Positions 1 to 12,550 are shown, counted from the first letter of the stretch. The stretch is 64,000 nt of DNA from Hydrangea macrophylla (GCA_033977485.1 CM066987.1:73063588-73127587); one strand, 5' to 3'. Made by a program: numbers and translations. The notes: generated from the sequence alone by a model not told the origin.

Positions 1-1156
1 TTCGGGAATCTATACTGACCTGATAGATTTCGAGAGGACTAGATCAGATTTTGACAGTGATGACTTTAGACAGACAAAGACAATGATGTTTAACAAACGT
101 GGACTGACTTGTGTAAGAATGCTCGAGACAGTGCATGCAGATTGATAGGAATGGTGTATACAAATGAGACAAGCACGCGGATGTAAGCCCCTCTATATGA
201 TGCTCCTATTTCTAACAGATAGCAGTTAAACAATTAAGGTCCTAACCATATAGAGTGTGCCAACCTTACTTTCTAGTACGATCACCAAGGGATAACAGGG
301 GTTTCCAGGGTTCTATGGAGGCTTCTAGGAGAGACTGGGCATTTCTGGTTGATTTGGATAGAGTTTCTGGGAGAAGCTGGGATATCCGGATATAATTTCT
401 GGCATTTGGGGTATCTGGACAGAGTTTCTGGGAGAAATGGGTTAATATGGTTATATCTGGGATATCTAGACAGAGTTTCTGGGAGAAACGGGTTAATATG
501 GTTATATCTGGGATATCTAGGCAGAGTTTCCGGGAGAAACTGGTTAATATGTGGTGATAGTGATCATACTGTCTAGCAGGTTTTCATACTCCTATGTCTT
601 AGGACCAACAAACAAGGTTTGCGGTGTATATCTTTGTGAGCATGGAGCAGACATCATTGTCATGGTGCCTAGGCAGGTCAACTCAATGTGATCACATGTG
701 AGTGATTGCCTTGGGGATCATAAGAAAGAGGTTCTGTTCTATGCCACATAAGCGTCTACACCGTTCAGGTAATTCCATCAGCGCATACAGTAGTTATATC
801 ATATTATCCTATCTGAAAAGATAAATGAACAGTCCTATGAAAGGTTCTAGAAGAATCTATATGCAAAGGCTGGGTTTAGTCAAAGAGGGTCCGTTGACGA
901 GAGTTCCAACATACCGTCAGGGAGACAGTACAAAGGTTTTTACTCTTTTTGATATACCTTGGAAGGAACAGTATCAACGGTGACTTGTGCCCTGGCACAG
1001 CAAGACCTGAACAATGTCAGCACCGCGTTTCAGACACAGTCGGGAGGGGAAATGCAGAAGTGCAATGCGGTGAACCAGACACAGAAAAAAGATGATTTTA
1101 AGGATACTTCTTATGAGTCAAACCTCTGTATTATTTTGTTTTAAAATAAAAACAAA
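1..1156 (-). other. Probable leader of a minus-strand Tat/Ogre-like element
   Basis: This stretch lies directly downstream, on the minus strand, of the primer-binding site at 1157-1174. By position it should be the 5' untranslated or early internal region of the element whose 5' LTR is 1178-5098. I see no gag-like motif, zinc knuckle or long open frame on either strand. It contains the 51-bp tandem repeat listed separately. The rest of the element lies outside the window. The assignment rests on position only. Confidence 0.45.
345..552. repeat. 51-bp tandem repeat, about three units
   Basis: Units begin at 408, 459 and 510 with the same gggatatct-type start and a shared cagagtttc(t/c)gggagaaa core. 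A more diverged unit precedes them at about 345-407. Because 51 is divisible by three, the repeat reads as a 17-residue periodic peptide in one plus-strand frame. I take that frame as a by-product of the repeat, not as a gene. Confidence 0.8.
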
Positions 1157-1174
1157 TCCCCAGTAGAGTCGCCA
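1157..1174 (-). promoter_or_regulatory. Primer-binding site, tRNA-Arg type
   Basis: On the minus strand this reads TGGCGACTCTACTGGGGA, three bases after the LTR end (CA at 1178). This matches the tRNA-Arg-primed site known from the Ogre/Tat branch of plant Ty3 elements. It fixes the polarity of the element: minus strand, with the internal region to the left. Confidence 0.75.
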
Positions 1175-1177
1175 GAT

Positions 1178-4100
1178 TGTGGACACGCTGGATTCCACCA
1201 CTTTGTTTGTTTTAGATTGTTTTGAAAAGGAAAGAAAATGGTCCGTTGAAAACAGATACAGAGTCGCCACTTGGTCTTTAAGGAACCAAGAAACCTAATT
1301 TTGACTCACCCAAATGGATAAAGGGCAACGACCCTTCATAACCAAAGAACTTAGCTTGGGATTTTGGTACGAGAGAGGAAGGAGCCTTTGTCGCAACTAA
1401 AACACCCTCAACTCGCCCCGTCTTTTGACGGGCCTCAATTAGCACCTAAATAATCATCTTATACTATGTATGGTTCAACAATTAATACTATGATAGTATA
1501 TTACATCACATAAGAAAATTTAAAATGGAAGATCCAAAGATAAGATATCATTCATAAGATCTAAGTCAAATATCATACAATGTAAAGTGAAAGATCACAC
1601 AAATAAATCTAGGAAAAATCGTCTAATCATGTATCAAGTAATTAGGTTTCCCTAATCTAAAGGGGACATGAATTATTCTTGAAGCAAATAATAAAAGAAA
1701 TAAAAAAAAATGCTTAGCAAGCTATTATGATGCATGTTAATCTTTGAGGAAAGAAGATTTCTCAATTCCCGGGACGGATGAGAAAGGAAGACTAGATCGA
1801 GGGAAACATGAACGTATTGATCAAGTTCATTCCTTATAATCTTCTTAGATTAGGACTCACAAAAGCCCCAAATCTTTGCATGGATTCAATGTATGTATCT
1901 AGAATGTGGCAAGGTTGTAGTGTGCTTTGTGTTCATTCCTTATAATCTTGCTTGTGTGTTTTGCCTTAGCCACATGGAGACCCATAACCATTTATTTTTT
2001 GAGTGCACTTATGCTTCTTTTATTTGGCAGGAATTGATGCAAAGGTGTGAGCTAATATAGAATGGGACAGACTGGGATGCTACTGTTCTTTGGATGGCAC
2101 AACAGTGGAATGGAAAGAAGATTCATCATACTAGTCCCATCATCTGTCTTGGAGTTACTGTCTATGGAATATGGAAGGAGAGGAATGCGAGGACTTTCAA
2201 AGGTCTTTCCATTCCAAAAGAACAGTTGCTGCAACATTTGATATCACAAATCAACCTACAAATAAGGTCTCAATGGAAACATCACCCTCATATTGAGTTA
2301 CATACTAGAGCCTGGTCTTAAAATTGGGGACCCTTTGTTTGTTTGGATTTGGAATTGTGTGTTTTTAAGTTACATTCTTGATCCTGGTCTTTAATTAGGG
2401 GCCCCTTTTCCTTTTTGTTTGGATCTGGATTTTTTGTGCAATTGATTTGTTAGGTGGTTTGGGTCTCTGCCCTGCCACATTTTGAGTGGCTTCTTTGCCA
2501 CGGTCTTTCACGCTCGTGCTTCATGTTTTATCCTGGGGTATGCCCCTTGTACATTTGTACTTCTTTTTGGAATATATTTACCATTTTCTGAAGAAAAAAA
2601 AAAGACTTAGAAGTCTAGAATGTGTATGAATGAATGAATGAAATCATCAAGGGATATGTACAAATGTAGTATGAACTACTTCCTAAGACATGAACTAATT
2701 TGGAGTGCATGTAAGCATCAAATCAAAGGGGGGAAAGTAAAAGTATGCTTGCTATGAATATAGGACAGAACAGTAACATGATCTTTTGAAAATTGAAAAG
2801 AGGGGTTGGGAATGTTTTAAATGCATGATTTTTTATGGAGATCTTCCTTATTGTGTCTATAACACAACCCAAAAATCCGATCTTTAATAACTATCACAGA
2901 TTGAGAGAAATCATATAAACAATAGAGGTTACTCAGAAACAGAGTTCGTACTGTCGACTGAAATGTCAAAACATCTTAGAAAATGAAAACAAAACATCTA
3001 GAGGCCCATGTTATACAAAACATTCCCTAAGCCACTGAAGTTCAATGGAAAAATAAGTTAGGATCACCCCTTTTGGAAAAGTTTTCTGAAAAACAACCTG
3101 AAAGTGGTCCAAGCTGCTGTGACAACAAAAACAGAATATCTGGAGAGAATGTTTGGGTCCAAATGGACCATTTTCAAGTATTTTCAAGTCAAACCAAAAA
3201 TCCTGGGTGTTCTATAATGAGTTAGAAAGACTTTCCAAGTGGCCTTGCATCCATACATTGAGTATTGAGTTCTAGAGAAATCTTTGAACTCAGATCACTC
3301 ACTATTTTGTCTCACTATTTTGAAGATTTTGGAAAAACAAGGTTTATCTCTTGAAATCAAAGTGAGGGTTTTAAGAAGGGTGTTTTGAAATAGAAGTTTT
3401 GAAAGCATATTTTTAATACTCAATGAAGGTTATAGCCACTTAAAATGTCAACATCAAACTCATCATCAAGAACCTCCAAGATTGTTGGAGAGACTTATTT
3501 TCATTTGAACATAACTTCAAGGATACCTTGGAGGTATTGAAGTTATAATCATCGTCTATCAAACATGTTTTTGATGTCAAGAGCTACTATCCATAAGGAT
3601 TCACTCACCTCAAACTTCATGTCATCATCTAGATGATGATGAACTAGTAAGTAAATAAAGAAAATAAAAAAGAAATGAGGTAAGAAGAGATGAACATTGT
3701 ATAAATAAGCAAATAAATAACGATCAATAGATGATAATCAATGTGATATTGGACTTGTAGTTTGATGTTTCACTCATATGTGATGACATTGGACATGGAA
3801 GTAGCTTTCTCTCTCTTAAATGCTCACTAAAATTGTGGTTAGGTGTATTAAATATGAAGTAAATAGGAGTAATGAAGTAAAAAACAAAGTTTAGAACTCA
3901 CTTTTTGTTTTGAAATCAAAGAAGAAAGCTTCTTTTCTCTCTATCCTAACCTTATCTCTACAACTTTTTCTCCCAAAACTTTTCAAAGCTTACATTTGAC
4001 ACCCCCTAAATGAGAAGTCAAGAGGGGTTTATATAGGCCAATTTGGGGTGGTTTTGGGGTTTTAGAAGTGTTCCCATTGGCTTCAAACATCTGAAAACAT

Positions 4101-5098
4101 AGAACTACGTCGTTTTGATTTTTAATTAATCAAAATGGACCCCCAAAAATAATTGCAAAAGTATACTATTCTGGAGGAGAGTGCCGCGGCGGCACTGGGC
4201 TTGTGTCGCGGTGGCAGTGGGCCAGTGTCGCGGCGACACTGCTCCTCAATCGTCTGGATAATCCTGTTTAGACCTCCAGAGGTTCCGGTATTCGCGAAAA
4301 GGTCCTATTTCGTCCAAAATTCACAGAAAATGCATACGAACTCCAAATTGAGGTTGTGATATACCGTTGGAAAGGTAATGAAGTCTATTTTACATAAAAA
4401 ATAATTTGGGGATAGGTCACTTTGAAAAGTTTTGCGGTATTTGCGATAAAAGACGATTTGATCGCCTTCGAAAATTCACGATAAACTCGTTTTAAATCTA
4501 AAAATTATGTGCGATATACCGTTGGAAAGCTATTGACCTCTAGTATCCATGAAAAATATTTGAAAATTGTTACGGTGCACCGGTTCTAAAGTCAAATTTT
4601 GGTCAAACTTGGGATTCCCGGGAAGTTCTGAAAATCTTTGGGAGCCCCCAAGAGCTAACGTTTTCGCTCGATTTTCTTTTAAAACTCATTTTAATACTTT
4701 CCACATGATCTAGAATGATCCTGGCGAATTTGGACGATTTCGATCAAACTTGGTCAAACTTGGTCAAATCTTGGTCAAACCTAGTCAAACCTTGGTCAAA
4801 CTGGTTAACAGGGACTTTTCGGGAACTTCCGGGTCTTCCGGGGGTCTCTGGGAGCTGACGATTTCATTTGATTTTGCTTAAAAACTCATTTTCTTACTTT
4901 TCTTATGACATAGCATGTTTCCAAACCTTTTGGTCCAAATCTGGGAGTTTTCGAGCTTTCAGGGGCATTTTGGTCATTCTGAGCATTTTGAGAAATAGAA
5001 CCAACTTCCAGGAGTCCTTTTGAGTCTTTTTCGATCACTGTGAACCACCAAGCTATGAGTCTCCTAAATCTGATAGCCGAAAAAATGGGGTGTCTACA
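1178..5098 (-). mobile_element. Tat/Ogre-type 5' LTR, minus strand
   Basis: On the minus strand the LTR starts TGTAGACACCCC (5098) and ends GTGTCCACA (1178), followed by the primer-binding site. It is the inverted partner of the plus-strand LTR at 6129-8723 plus 31098-31769; matching blocks can be followed along nearly the whole length. Examples are 1255-1440 with 31540-31690 and 5040-5098 with 6129-6190. The LTR is about 3.9 kb, including a LINE fragment at about 1950-2604. A short reiteration of a tggtcaaac unit lies at 4740-4800, and GC-rich short repeats lie near 4180-4240. The element's 3' end is outside the window, so its target duplication cannot be checked. Confidence 0.75.
1950..2604 (+). 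mobile_element. LINE 3' fragment inside the Tat LTR
   Basis: The sequence encodes the C-terminal zinc-binding tail of a plant L1-type reverse transcriptase, with a C-x2-C-x4-H-x4-H-like pattern around 1957-2010. The frame carries an in-frame TAG near 2057 and continues from 2094 to 2321, ending in the WKERNARTF-type block typical of these LINEs. It ends in a poly-A run at about 2594-2603. It is absent from the inverted partner LTR, which defines it as an insertion. About 20 bp of LTR target appear lost. It is heavily 5'-truncated and cannot move by itself. Confidence 0.7.
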
Positions 5099-6128
5099 GA
5101 GGCCCTAACTGGCTCTCTTGGATTGAGCACCACAAGATTTGATCAACCACGCAAGATTCAGAGGTAGGTCGTGGTTCCCGATCATGGAACAGTTAAGAGA
5201 GATTCTTTGAGAGTCCTACACCATCCCCCGAGGACAAAACAGAGAAGTATCAGCTACAGAAGGCCCTAAACGACTCTCTTGGATTGAGCACCACAAGGTT
5301 TGATCAACCGCAAGAGATTCAGAGACGGGTCCTGGTTCCCTATCAAGAAATAGTTAAGAAAGATTCCCAGAAGTCTCCCACTGTCCCTGGCAAAAAATAG
5401 CAAAAAACAGAACCGAGATCAATCGCCAAGATCTACTAGAGCACCGCCCGTATTCCGATTCTCAAGACGAACGCTATCTATGCACTGCCCCGCGTCTTTC
5501 GATTATCATGAGCTTTCTCACCTGTCGGCTATCTTCAAAATGCCCCAACTACCGGTTATTGCAAGATCCTTCCGTCATCTTTGGTTGTCATCATCAAGGA
5601 CCCCCGCATCCGATCCCTTCTGCTTGTTAAGCGCACTTCCCAAAATTCAAGAAGTTTTCCCCAAGACCCAGAGTCTTCAACACCTTGGTATCCTTGTCAG
5701 ATCAACCACTGCATTAGGGACAAATAAGCATTGGCACGGCATAAGTCCACTCGGGGTAACACAGCACTAACTCACACAAAGATCAGAACACTAGACATGA
5801 TAGGACGCAGAAGACAACTCATTGACATCCATGCATTGCATATCATTCTCATAAGCATAACATCCGCTGCTCTAATGTGTATTTGCATTTTTGATTTTAT
5901 CCCTTGTTCCCCCGAACTACGTCCTGGTCTGATTTTCCTTGGGATACGTAGGCAGCTCACGCAGAACACGACCAGTCCTAGCCCCAGCATCGTGTTTTTT
6001 TTATCCTTGCATCTTTTGCAACGCTTTTATCCTAAATCTATAGCCTCCAAAAGTCCCGTCTCTTGGAAGCTTTGGCACTCGCTTGCGACATGCGTTGCCT
6101 CGCAAGTTCATGCCAAAGAGGGGCAAAC
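5099..6128 (+). mobile_element. 3' internal remnant of a plus-strand Tat/Ogre element
   Basis: This is about 1 kb of non-coding sequence between the two head-to-head LTRs. Near its right end it has a gaactacgt...gggatacgtaggcagc block (about 5910-5955), which I know from the region just upstream of the 3' LTR in Tat/Ogre elements. A polypurine tract touches the LTR at 6129. The left part is an imperfect tandem duplication of about 160 bp (about 5099-5258 and 5259-5420), each unit containing gattgagcaccacaag. Small ORFs here (5480-5770, 5731-6174) look fortuitous. The rest of the internal region is missing. Confidence 0.6.
6115..6127 (+). promoter_or_regulatory. Polypurine tract of the Tat 3' LTR
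   Basis: The tract aaagaggggcaaa ends one base before the LTR start TATAGACACC at 6129. A purine-rich tract here is the expected primer for plus-strand synthesis. The LTR begins TA rather than the canonical TG found in the other copies. Confidence 0.6.
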
Positions 6129-8723
6129 TATAGACACCCCATTTTGTCGGCTATCAGATTTAGGAGACCCATAGCTTGGTGGTTCACAATGATCAAAAAG
6201 ACTTAAAACGGACTCATGGAAGTTAGTTCTATTTCTCAAAATGCTCAGAATGACCGAAATACCCCTGAAAGCCCAAAAACTCCCAGATTTGGACCGAAAG
6301 TTTTGGAAACATGCTACGTTGTAAGAAAAGTGATAGAAAGAGTTTCAAAGCAAAATCAGATGAAATCGTCAGCTCCCAGAGACCCCCGGAAGTCCCGGAA
6401 GTTCCCGAAAAGTCCCCGTTGATCGGTTTGACCGATGTTTGACCAGATTTGACCAAGGTTTGATCAAAATCATCCAAATTCGCCGAAAAGTTCTGAGAAC
6501 ATGCTAGATCATGTGAAAGGCACTATAACAAGTTTCAAAAGAAAATTGAACAAAAACGTCAGCTCCCGGGAGTTCCCAGAGGTTCCTAGAACTTCCTGGA
6601 GGTCCCTGGTTTGACTAGTTTGACTAAAAGTTGACTTTAAAATAGAAGCACTATATCATTTTTCAAACATATTTCATGGAAACTAGAGGTCAATAGCTTT
6701 CCAATGGTATATCGCGCATAATTCCTGGATTTAAAACGAATTTATTATGAATTTCTAAAGGTGAAAAAGGCGATCAAATCGGCTTTTATCGCGAATACCA
6801 CAAAACTTTTCAAAGTGAGCTATCTCCAAACTATTTTTTTTTACGAAAAATAGACTCCATTACCTTTCCAAAGGTATATCACAAGCTCAGTTTGGAGTTT
6901 ATATACATTTTCTATGAATTTCGAACGAAATAGGGCCTTTTCGCCAATACGGGAACCTCTAGGGGCCTAAAAGGAATTATCTGGACGAATGAGGAGTAGT
7001 GCTGCCGCGGCACTGGCCCATTGCCACCATGACACTTTCCATCAGAATAGTCCAATTTTTCAATTTTTTTTGGGGGCCCATTTTGATTAATTAGAAACTA
7101 AAACGACGTAGCTCTATGTTTTCAGTTGTTTGGGACCAATGGGAGTACTTCTAAAACCCCAAAACCACCATAAATTGGCCTATATAAACCCCCTTGACTT
7201 CTCATTTTGGGGGTGTCAAATGCAAGCTTTGAAAAGTTTTAAAGAGAAAGTTGTAGAGATAAGGTTAGAGTGGAGAGAAAAGATGCTTCCTTCTCTGATT
7301 TTCAAACAAGAAAGTGAGTTATAAACTTTGTTTTTACTTCATTACTTCTATTTACTTCACTTTCAATACACCCAACTACCATTTTAGTGGGCATTTATGA
7401 GAGAGAAAGCTACTTCCATGTCCAAAGTCACCATATATGAGTGAAACATCAAGCTACAAGTCCAAAATCATCATGAATATCATCTATTGATTGCTATATA
7501 CTTGTTTGTTTACTTTGAAGTTCATCTCCTCTTATCTCATTTCTTTTTCTTTCTTCTTGTTTACTTACTAGTTCATCATCATCAAGATGAGGACGTGAAG
7601 TTTAAGGTGAGTAAATCCTTATGGATAGTAGCTCTTGACCTCAAAAGCATGTTTGATAGATGATGATTACAACCTCAATACATCCCCATGTATTCTTGAG
7701 GCTATTTCCAAAATAAAACAAATCTTTTCCAACAATCTTGGATGTTCTCCAAATGAGTTTGATGTTGATGTTCTAAGGAGTTTTAATCCTTTTTGAGTGC
7801 TGAAAATATACTTTCAAAGCCCCTATTTCAAAACCCCTCTAAAACCCCAATATTAGGATTCTAAGAAATAAACCTTATTTCTCTCAAAAAATCTTCAAAA
7901 CAGTGAGTTGTTTGATTTCAAAACATTATTCTGAGTTCAATACTCAAGGTATGGATGCAAGACCACTTGGAAAGTCTTCCTAAGTCATTATAGAACATCC
8001 ATGATTTTTGGCTTGAATTGAAAGGTCTTGAAAGGGGTCCATTTTTGTCCAAACATTCCTTCCAAACATTCTGTCTTTACTGTCACAGCAGCTTGGTTGA
8101 CTTTCAACTTGTTTTCCAGAAAACTTTTCCAAAAAGAGTGGTCCCAACTTATTTTTCCCTTAAAACTTCAATGTCTTAGGAAACTTTCCGTATAATATGG
8201 GCCTCTGGATGTTTTTTTTTTTTTAATTTTCTAATATTTTTCAACATTTCAGTTGATAATACGAACTCTGTTTCTGAGTGTGACCTCCATTGTTTATATG
8301 ATTTCTCTCAATCTATAATAGTTATTGAGGCTTGGCTTTTTGATATGTGTTCTAGACACAATAAGGATGATCTCCATAAAAATCATGCATTGAAAACATT
8401 CCTAACCCTACTTTCCATTTTCCACAAGATCAAGTCACTATTCTGTCCACTATTCACAGCAAGTATACTTTTACTTCCGGTCATCCTTTGATTTGATGCT
8501 TACATGCACTCCAAATTTGTTCATATCTTAGGAAGTAGTCCATACTACATTTGTACATATCCCATGATGATTCCCTTCATGCATTCATTCATATTACAGA
8601 TTTCTAAGTCACTTTAGAAAGTCCATGTACACAAACACACTACAACCTTTACACATTCTAGGATCATACATTGCATCCATGCAAGATTTGGGGTTTTTGT
8701 GACTCCTAATCTAAGAAGATTAT
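6129..8723 (+). mobile_element. Tat/Ogre-type 3' LTR, part 1
   Basis: This is the first part of a plus-strand LTR interrupted at 8723 by the Athila element. It is the inverted counterpart of 1178-5098. A TATA-like tatataaa at 7181-7188 lies in a stretch matching the TATA region of the other copy. Short GC-rich repeats near 6995-7035 correspond to those near 4180-4240. The LTR resumes at 31098. No credible host gene lies within it; the 64-residue ORF at 7130-7324 is not supported. Confidence 0.75.
8719..8723. repeat. Athila target duplication attat, left copy
   Basis: attat at 8719-8723 matches attat at 31098-31102 exactly. Five base pairs is the usual duplication made by Ty3-type integrases. 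Confidence 0.85.
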
Positions 8724-10103
8724 TGATCGAGAGAGAACAAATCCAAATTATACACCTTAACTCACATTTGTTAGCTATTTTTATCCTGTTTTTACGTAGT
8801 TTTACTTTATTTTCTATTTTCTATCAGGTTATAGAATAAAACAAGGAGATCTGGTTAAATAAGGTGAAAAAGCAAGCAGAAAGAAGTTGGAAAAAGCCCT
8901 TCGCGCGAGCGGCCCGCTCACGGGAGATCCCAAAATTCGCTCGTGTGACCCGCGCGCGTGACCTAACCAATTATGCGCTTGCGCGGCCCGCTCGCGCGAT
9001 CCGTACAAAAATCAAAGTTGCGTAATATGCTCTACTGAAGAATCCTGTGCAAACGAGACTGCTTAATGACGTCCGGATTGGAAATTATAGCTGTTTTAGG
9101 TAGTTTCGGTATAGGAAAGCTTAAAAAAATTCCTTGTGAACTCTATATATATGGAGATTTTATAAGTTTTTGGGGGTTACACACATCTAGGGAGCTATTC
9201 ATATACATTCATTCAAGGCTTTGAAGGCAAGGGAGAAGAGCAAGTTTGAAGGTCTCTCATGGCTTCCATCCAACCAATCTTCATGCTTTCAACCATCATG
9301 AACAACTAAACTCCTAATCTAGGGTTTCAATGAAACCCTAGCTATGTAAAGGGGGATTTTCTGTGCTTTTCTACTCTAAGATTTTATGTTTTGGGATAGT
9401 GATTGTATGTTGGTGGATTATTTATATATAATCAGTTTTAATGTTAATAATCAATAGTATTTTGGATCTATTCTTGTCTTAGATTTTTCCTTATGCTTTT
9501 TGAACTCAATAGTCCTTGATTTCTGTGATTGATAGGAGTATTTACATACAATGGTGCTTATGTGACTGTGATGTTTACATCTTTTATAATCCATGCTTAG
9601 GAAAGATGAGTTATGCTACACCCTAGTTATAGGTAGATAATTCATGTGAACCATAGATGGATTATGCTTAGATTGAACTAATAATATTCTCTTGACGATA
9701 CTATTGGGCTTGTAGCTACAATAGATCATAACTATCCAAACATAGAACTTAGATTAGAAAGTATAGAACCCCAATGCATAGTTAGTGGTGGAATTTTAAT
9801 CCTAGATCTCATCTCTATATATTCAAATCAACTTTAAATTTTGCATACAAGTTTACTTAGATTTACTTCTAAATTTTATTCTAAAATTTCATAGTTTACT
9901 TCATAGTTTAATTAGTAGTAATAATCAAATTCTAAACCAATCAAACTCCCGATTTTCTTATAACTAGCTAGATTAGATTGTAGTAATTAAAGGATTAAAA
10001 ATTAACAATCTCTGTGGGTTCGACCTTTACTTTCCACACTACAAATCTTTTGAAAGTAAAGCACAAATAAGCATAAATTTATATCTTGATTTTGACAAGA
10101 TCA
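8724..10103 (+). repeat. Athila 5' LTR
   Basis: It starts TGATCGAG and ends AAGATCA, giving the short inverted ends tgatc/gatca. It is 1380 bp against 1285 bp for the 3' LTR. The difference is explained mainly by about 58 bp present here after 9320 and by about 37 bp in the GC-rich palindrome region near 8900-9000. A TATA-like run is at 9143-9151. The two LTRs otherwise align closely by eye, so the insertion is not ancient. Confidence 0.9.
8898..9000. repeat. GC-rich palindromic module in the Athila 5' LTR
   Basis: The stretch holds repeated cgcgcgag/cggcccg/ctcgcgcga blocks able to form hairpins, strikingly GC-rich against the AT-rich surroundings. The counterpart in the 3' LTR is at 29989-30052. 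Related modules recur in the post-pol region at 22962-23310. Confidence 0.7.
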
Positions 10104-10108
10104 ATTTT

Positions 10109-10126
10109 TGGCGCCGTTGCCGGGGA
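10109..10126 (+). promoter_or_regulatory. Primer-binding site complementary to tRNA-Asp
   Basis: TGGCGCCGTTGCCGGGGA is the complement of the 3' end of plant tRNA-Asp including CCA. It lies five bases after the LTR end. This primer is characteristic of Athila elements. Confidence 0.9.
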
Positions 10127-10591
10127 TTGAAATAGTTTTTACCGTTAATTATTAGAATCGTAATTTACGTAGTTAGTAAATATTAGTTTCCATTTTATTT
10201 TCGTGGTTTTTTGCTTTATTTTTTAGTCGCTAAAATTATCCTTGTTTCCACAGATCTCAAATCGTCAATTCTAGCAAGATCGAGTGGAGCAGCTGTGCAC
10301 GTCAACGGAGCTTACGCGGACCTGCAAGAAAATAAATTGCAATCAATTTAAAATTACCAAGTAAATCCGTCATTTAAATTTCGCATCGAACCACTGTAAG
10401 TCAGGGCGCTGTGATGCAATACTTGCATTAGGGTAGGTGTGGAGTGAGCATTGCATTAGCTAGGAAACCCGGGGTGCTGGGCTTGACGCGGTCATTGCAT
10501 TACAGGATAATTTCATGCATCATATTAGTCTTGTGTGCTTGCATGCTTGGTTATTAGCGTAGTTTTTTTTAATTGAGTCAGTCCTTAGTTT

Positions 10592-11959
10592 ATGTATGGT
10601 ACTCGTTCAACTAAACCTAAATTGAATCCGCTCAATCTCGAACTTGAACGCACACTTAGAGGCCTTAGGACATCAACACAAGCTCCAAGAGCTCGGTTGA
10701 TGTTAGACGATGAGTCCACACCGGAACCGTCATCTTCGTTTGAATCGGAAATCCGTAGTACCCTTAACCGTTTAAGAAAAACTAAAACGATAAAAATCGA
10801 ACCGATTCCAATGGCCGATTTTGGACATAACCGGAATAATGGAAACAATCAGAATAATGGGGATAATCTTAACATACCCCCACCACCACCATTAAAGGAC
10901 TATTTCACTCCTACTGCCTACACACCACCGTCGTGTATTGCATTACCGGAAGTGACGGCAGCTCATTTTGAAATCAAATCATCAACTATTGCGCTCCTGC
11001 CGTCATTTCACGGGCGTGTTAAGGAGGACCCTTATAATCATCTAGGCGAATTTCAGGGTATCTGTGCAACTTTAAAGATTCAGAACTTAACAGATGATGA
11101 GTTTAAAATGCGTCTTTTCCCGTTTTCACTTAAAGATAAGGCGAAGTACTGGATCCAATCGTTGGAGCCAAATTCAATAAGAACATGGGATGAGTTGCAA
11201 ACTGCGTTCCTACAAAAATTCTTCCCCATAACTAGGACGAATCAGATTAGAAAGCAAATAACTAATTTTACAATGCAAGATGGGGAAACACTTTACGATA
11301 CATGGGAACAGTTTAAAGAACTTTTACGTTCTTGCCCTCATCACCAGATACCCAAATGGCAGTTGGTGCAAGTCTTCTATGAAGGATTAATTCCCGCCGT
11401 CTGAAACACCGTCGACGCTATTTGTGCGGGGACGTTCCTCCACAAGAGTGCCGATGAAGCATGGAAGATATTTGAAACTTTAAGTGAAAACTCTATGCAC
11501 CAAGCAGTATCTGTACGACCTGAGGGACACCTTATACCTCACCTAAAGAGAGAGGCGAAAGTTGAGTCTAATCATTCATATGAAATCCAAGAATTAAATA
11601 GAAAAATGGACCAACTTATGATGATGGGCCGCATGCAAGGGCCACCTCCTTCTGCTGAAATATGCCAGTTATGCTCGGATTCATCGCATTCGACATTAGC
11701 ATGTCCGTCCGCGTCCCAGTTCCCAGAATTTGTGGAACAACATATAAATGCTGTCCAATAGTTCCAACGACCCAATTATAACCCCGGGGGTTATAAACCG
11801 GACTCGACATGGGGAGCTCACCCGAACCTTTCTTGGAACTCTAATAGTGAGAAACCATATTCGAAACTCGATACGACGAATTTTCCTAATGCGTATCGGC
11901 AACAACCTAATCAGTATAAGCAATCTCAAAATCAACAAAATCAATACCAACAGTCACCC
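10592..11959 (+). pseudogene. Athila gag, 5' part, interrupted
   Basis: The frame opens at ATG 10592 and encodes a nucleocapsid precursor that would package the element's RNA. Residues about 130-270 form the retrotransposon gag domain, with a KAKYWIQSL block and an aromatic-rich stretch. After an in-frame TGA at 11402-11404 the same frame continues to a zinc knuckle C-x2-C-x4-H-x4-C at about 11674-11715. It meets a second in-frame stop (TAG, 11759-11761), then an Asn/Gln-rich stretch up to the nested insertion at 11959. After the nested element, gag-pro reading resumes at 18458 in a different frame, so a small indel exists near the junction. Non-functional. Confidence 0.85.
11955..11959. repeat. 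Target duplication caccc, left copy
   Basis: caccc at 11955-11959 is repeated exactly at 18453-18457, on either side of the nested CRM-like element. Confidence 0.85.
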
Positions 11960-12548
11960 TGATGGGAATCAAGGAGCACCAAAGGATCCATTACAAGTCC
12001 CAGTTGGACCAATTACAAGGGCAAGGGCTAAACGGTTCAAAGAAGCAGTTAATGGGCTGATCCACGAAGTTTGGGCTAACTCCAAAGTAGTGAAGGCCAA
12101 GATGGGACCACATAATGATAAGGGGTTGACTAATGTTATCCAGGCCATAGAAGGAGCTGATTAGGTGTAATGGACGTTTTTTTGGCATTTGGAAGATGAT
12201 TTGAAGATACTACTTGCCAACTGCCAACTACCTGTCATTATTTTTAGCTTCCAACTACTTGCTTTATTGTAACTGCTTGTTATTATTGTAGTTGTCTTTG
12301 TAATTCAGTTATAAAAGGGGAATCAGTTCTGAATGAAATCATTTTGAGTGAGAGTAAACCTCTTTGGTTCTTTTAGAACTCTTTGAACTTATCAGATTTC
12401 CATCTGTGGCGTTCTAACTCCGACTTATCAAGCAGTCTTCCACAACTGTTTGTGGCGTCATCACATACCTTCCATTCCTATCTTAGAGAAACGATCTGGG
12501 AGCAAATTTCATACGGGTTCCTTCACTTCGTGGGCGGAATTTGTATCA
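11960..12548 (+). repeat. CRM-like 5' LTR
   Basis: It begins TGATGGGAATC and ends CGTGGGCGGAATTTGTATCA. It is 589 bp, 18 bp shorter than the 3' LTR because atccatcataag-type sequence after the TATA box is missing. TATA-like tataaaag is at 12310-12317. Its first about 200 bp are a duplicate of the pol 3' end (12164 is the equivalent of the stop at 18050), so an ORF at 11748-12164 is only a chance fusion with Athila sequence. Confidence 0.88.
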
Positions 12549-12550
12549 TT

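Noticed and set aside
11748..12164. 138-codon ORF across the Athila/CRM-like junction
   Set aside because: It is not in the Athila gag frame. It joins Athila sequence to the LTR copy of the pol C-terminus by chance.
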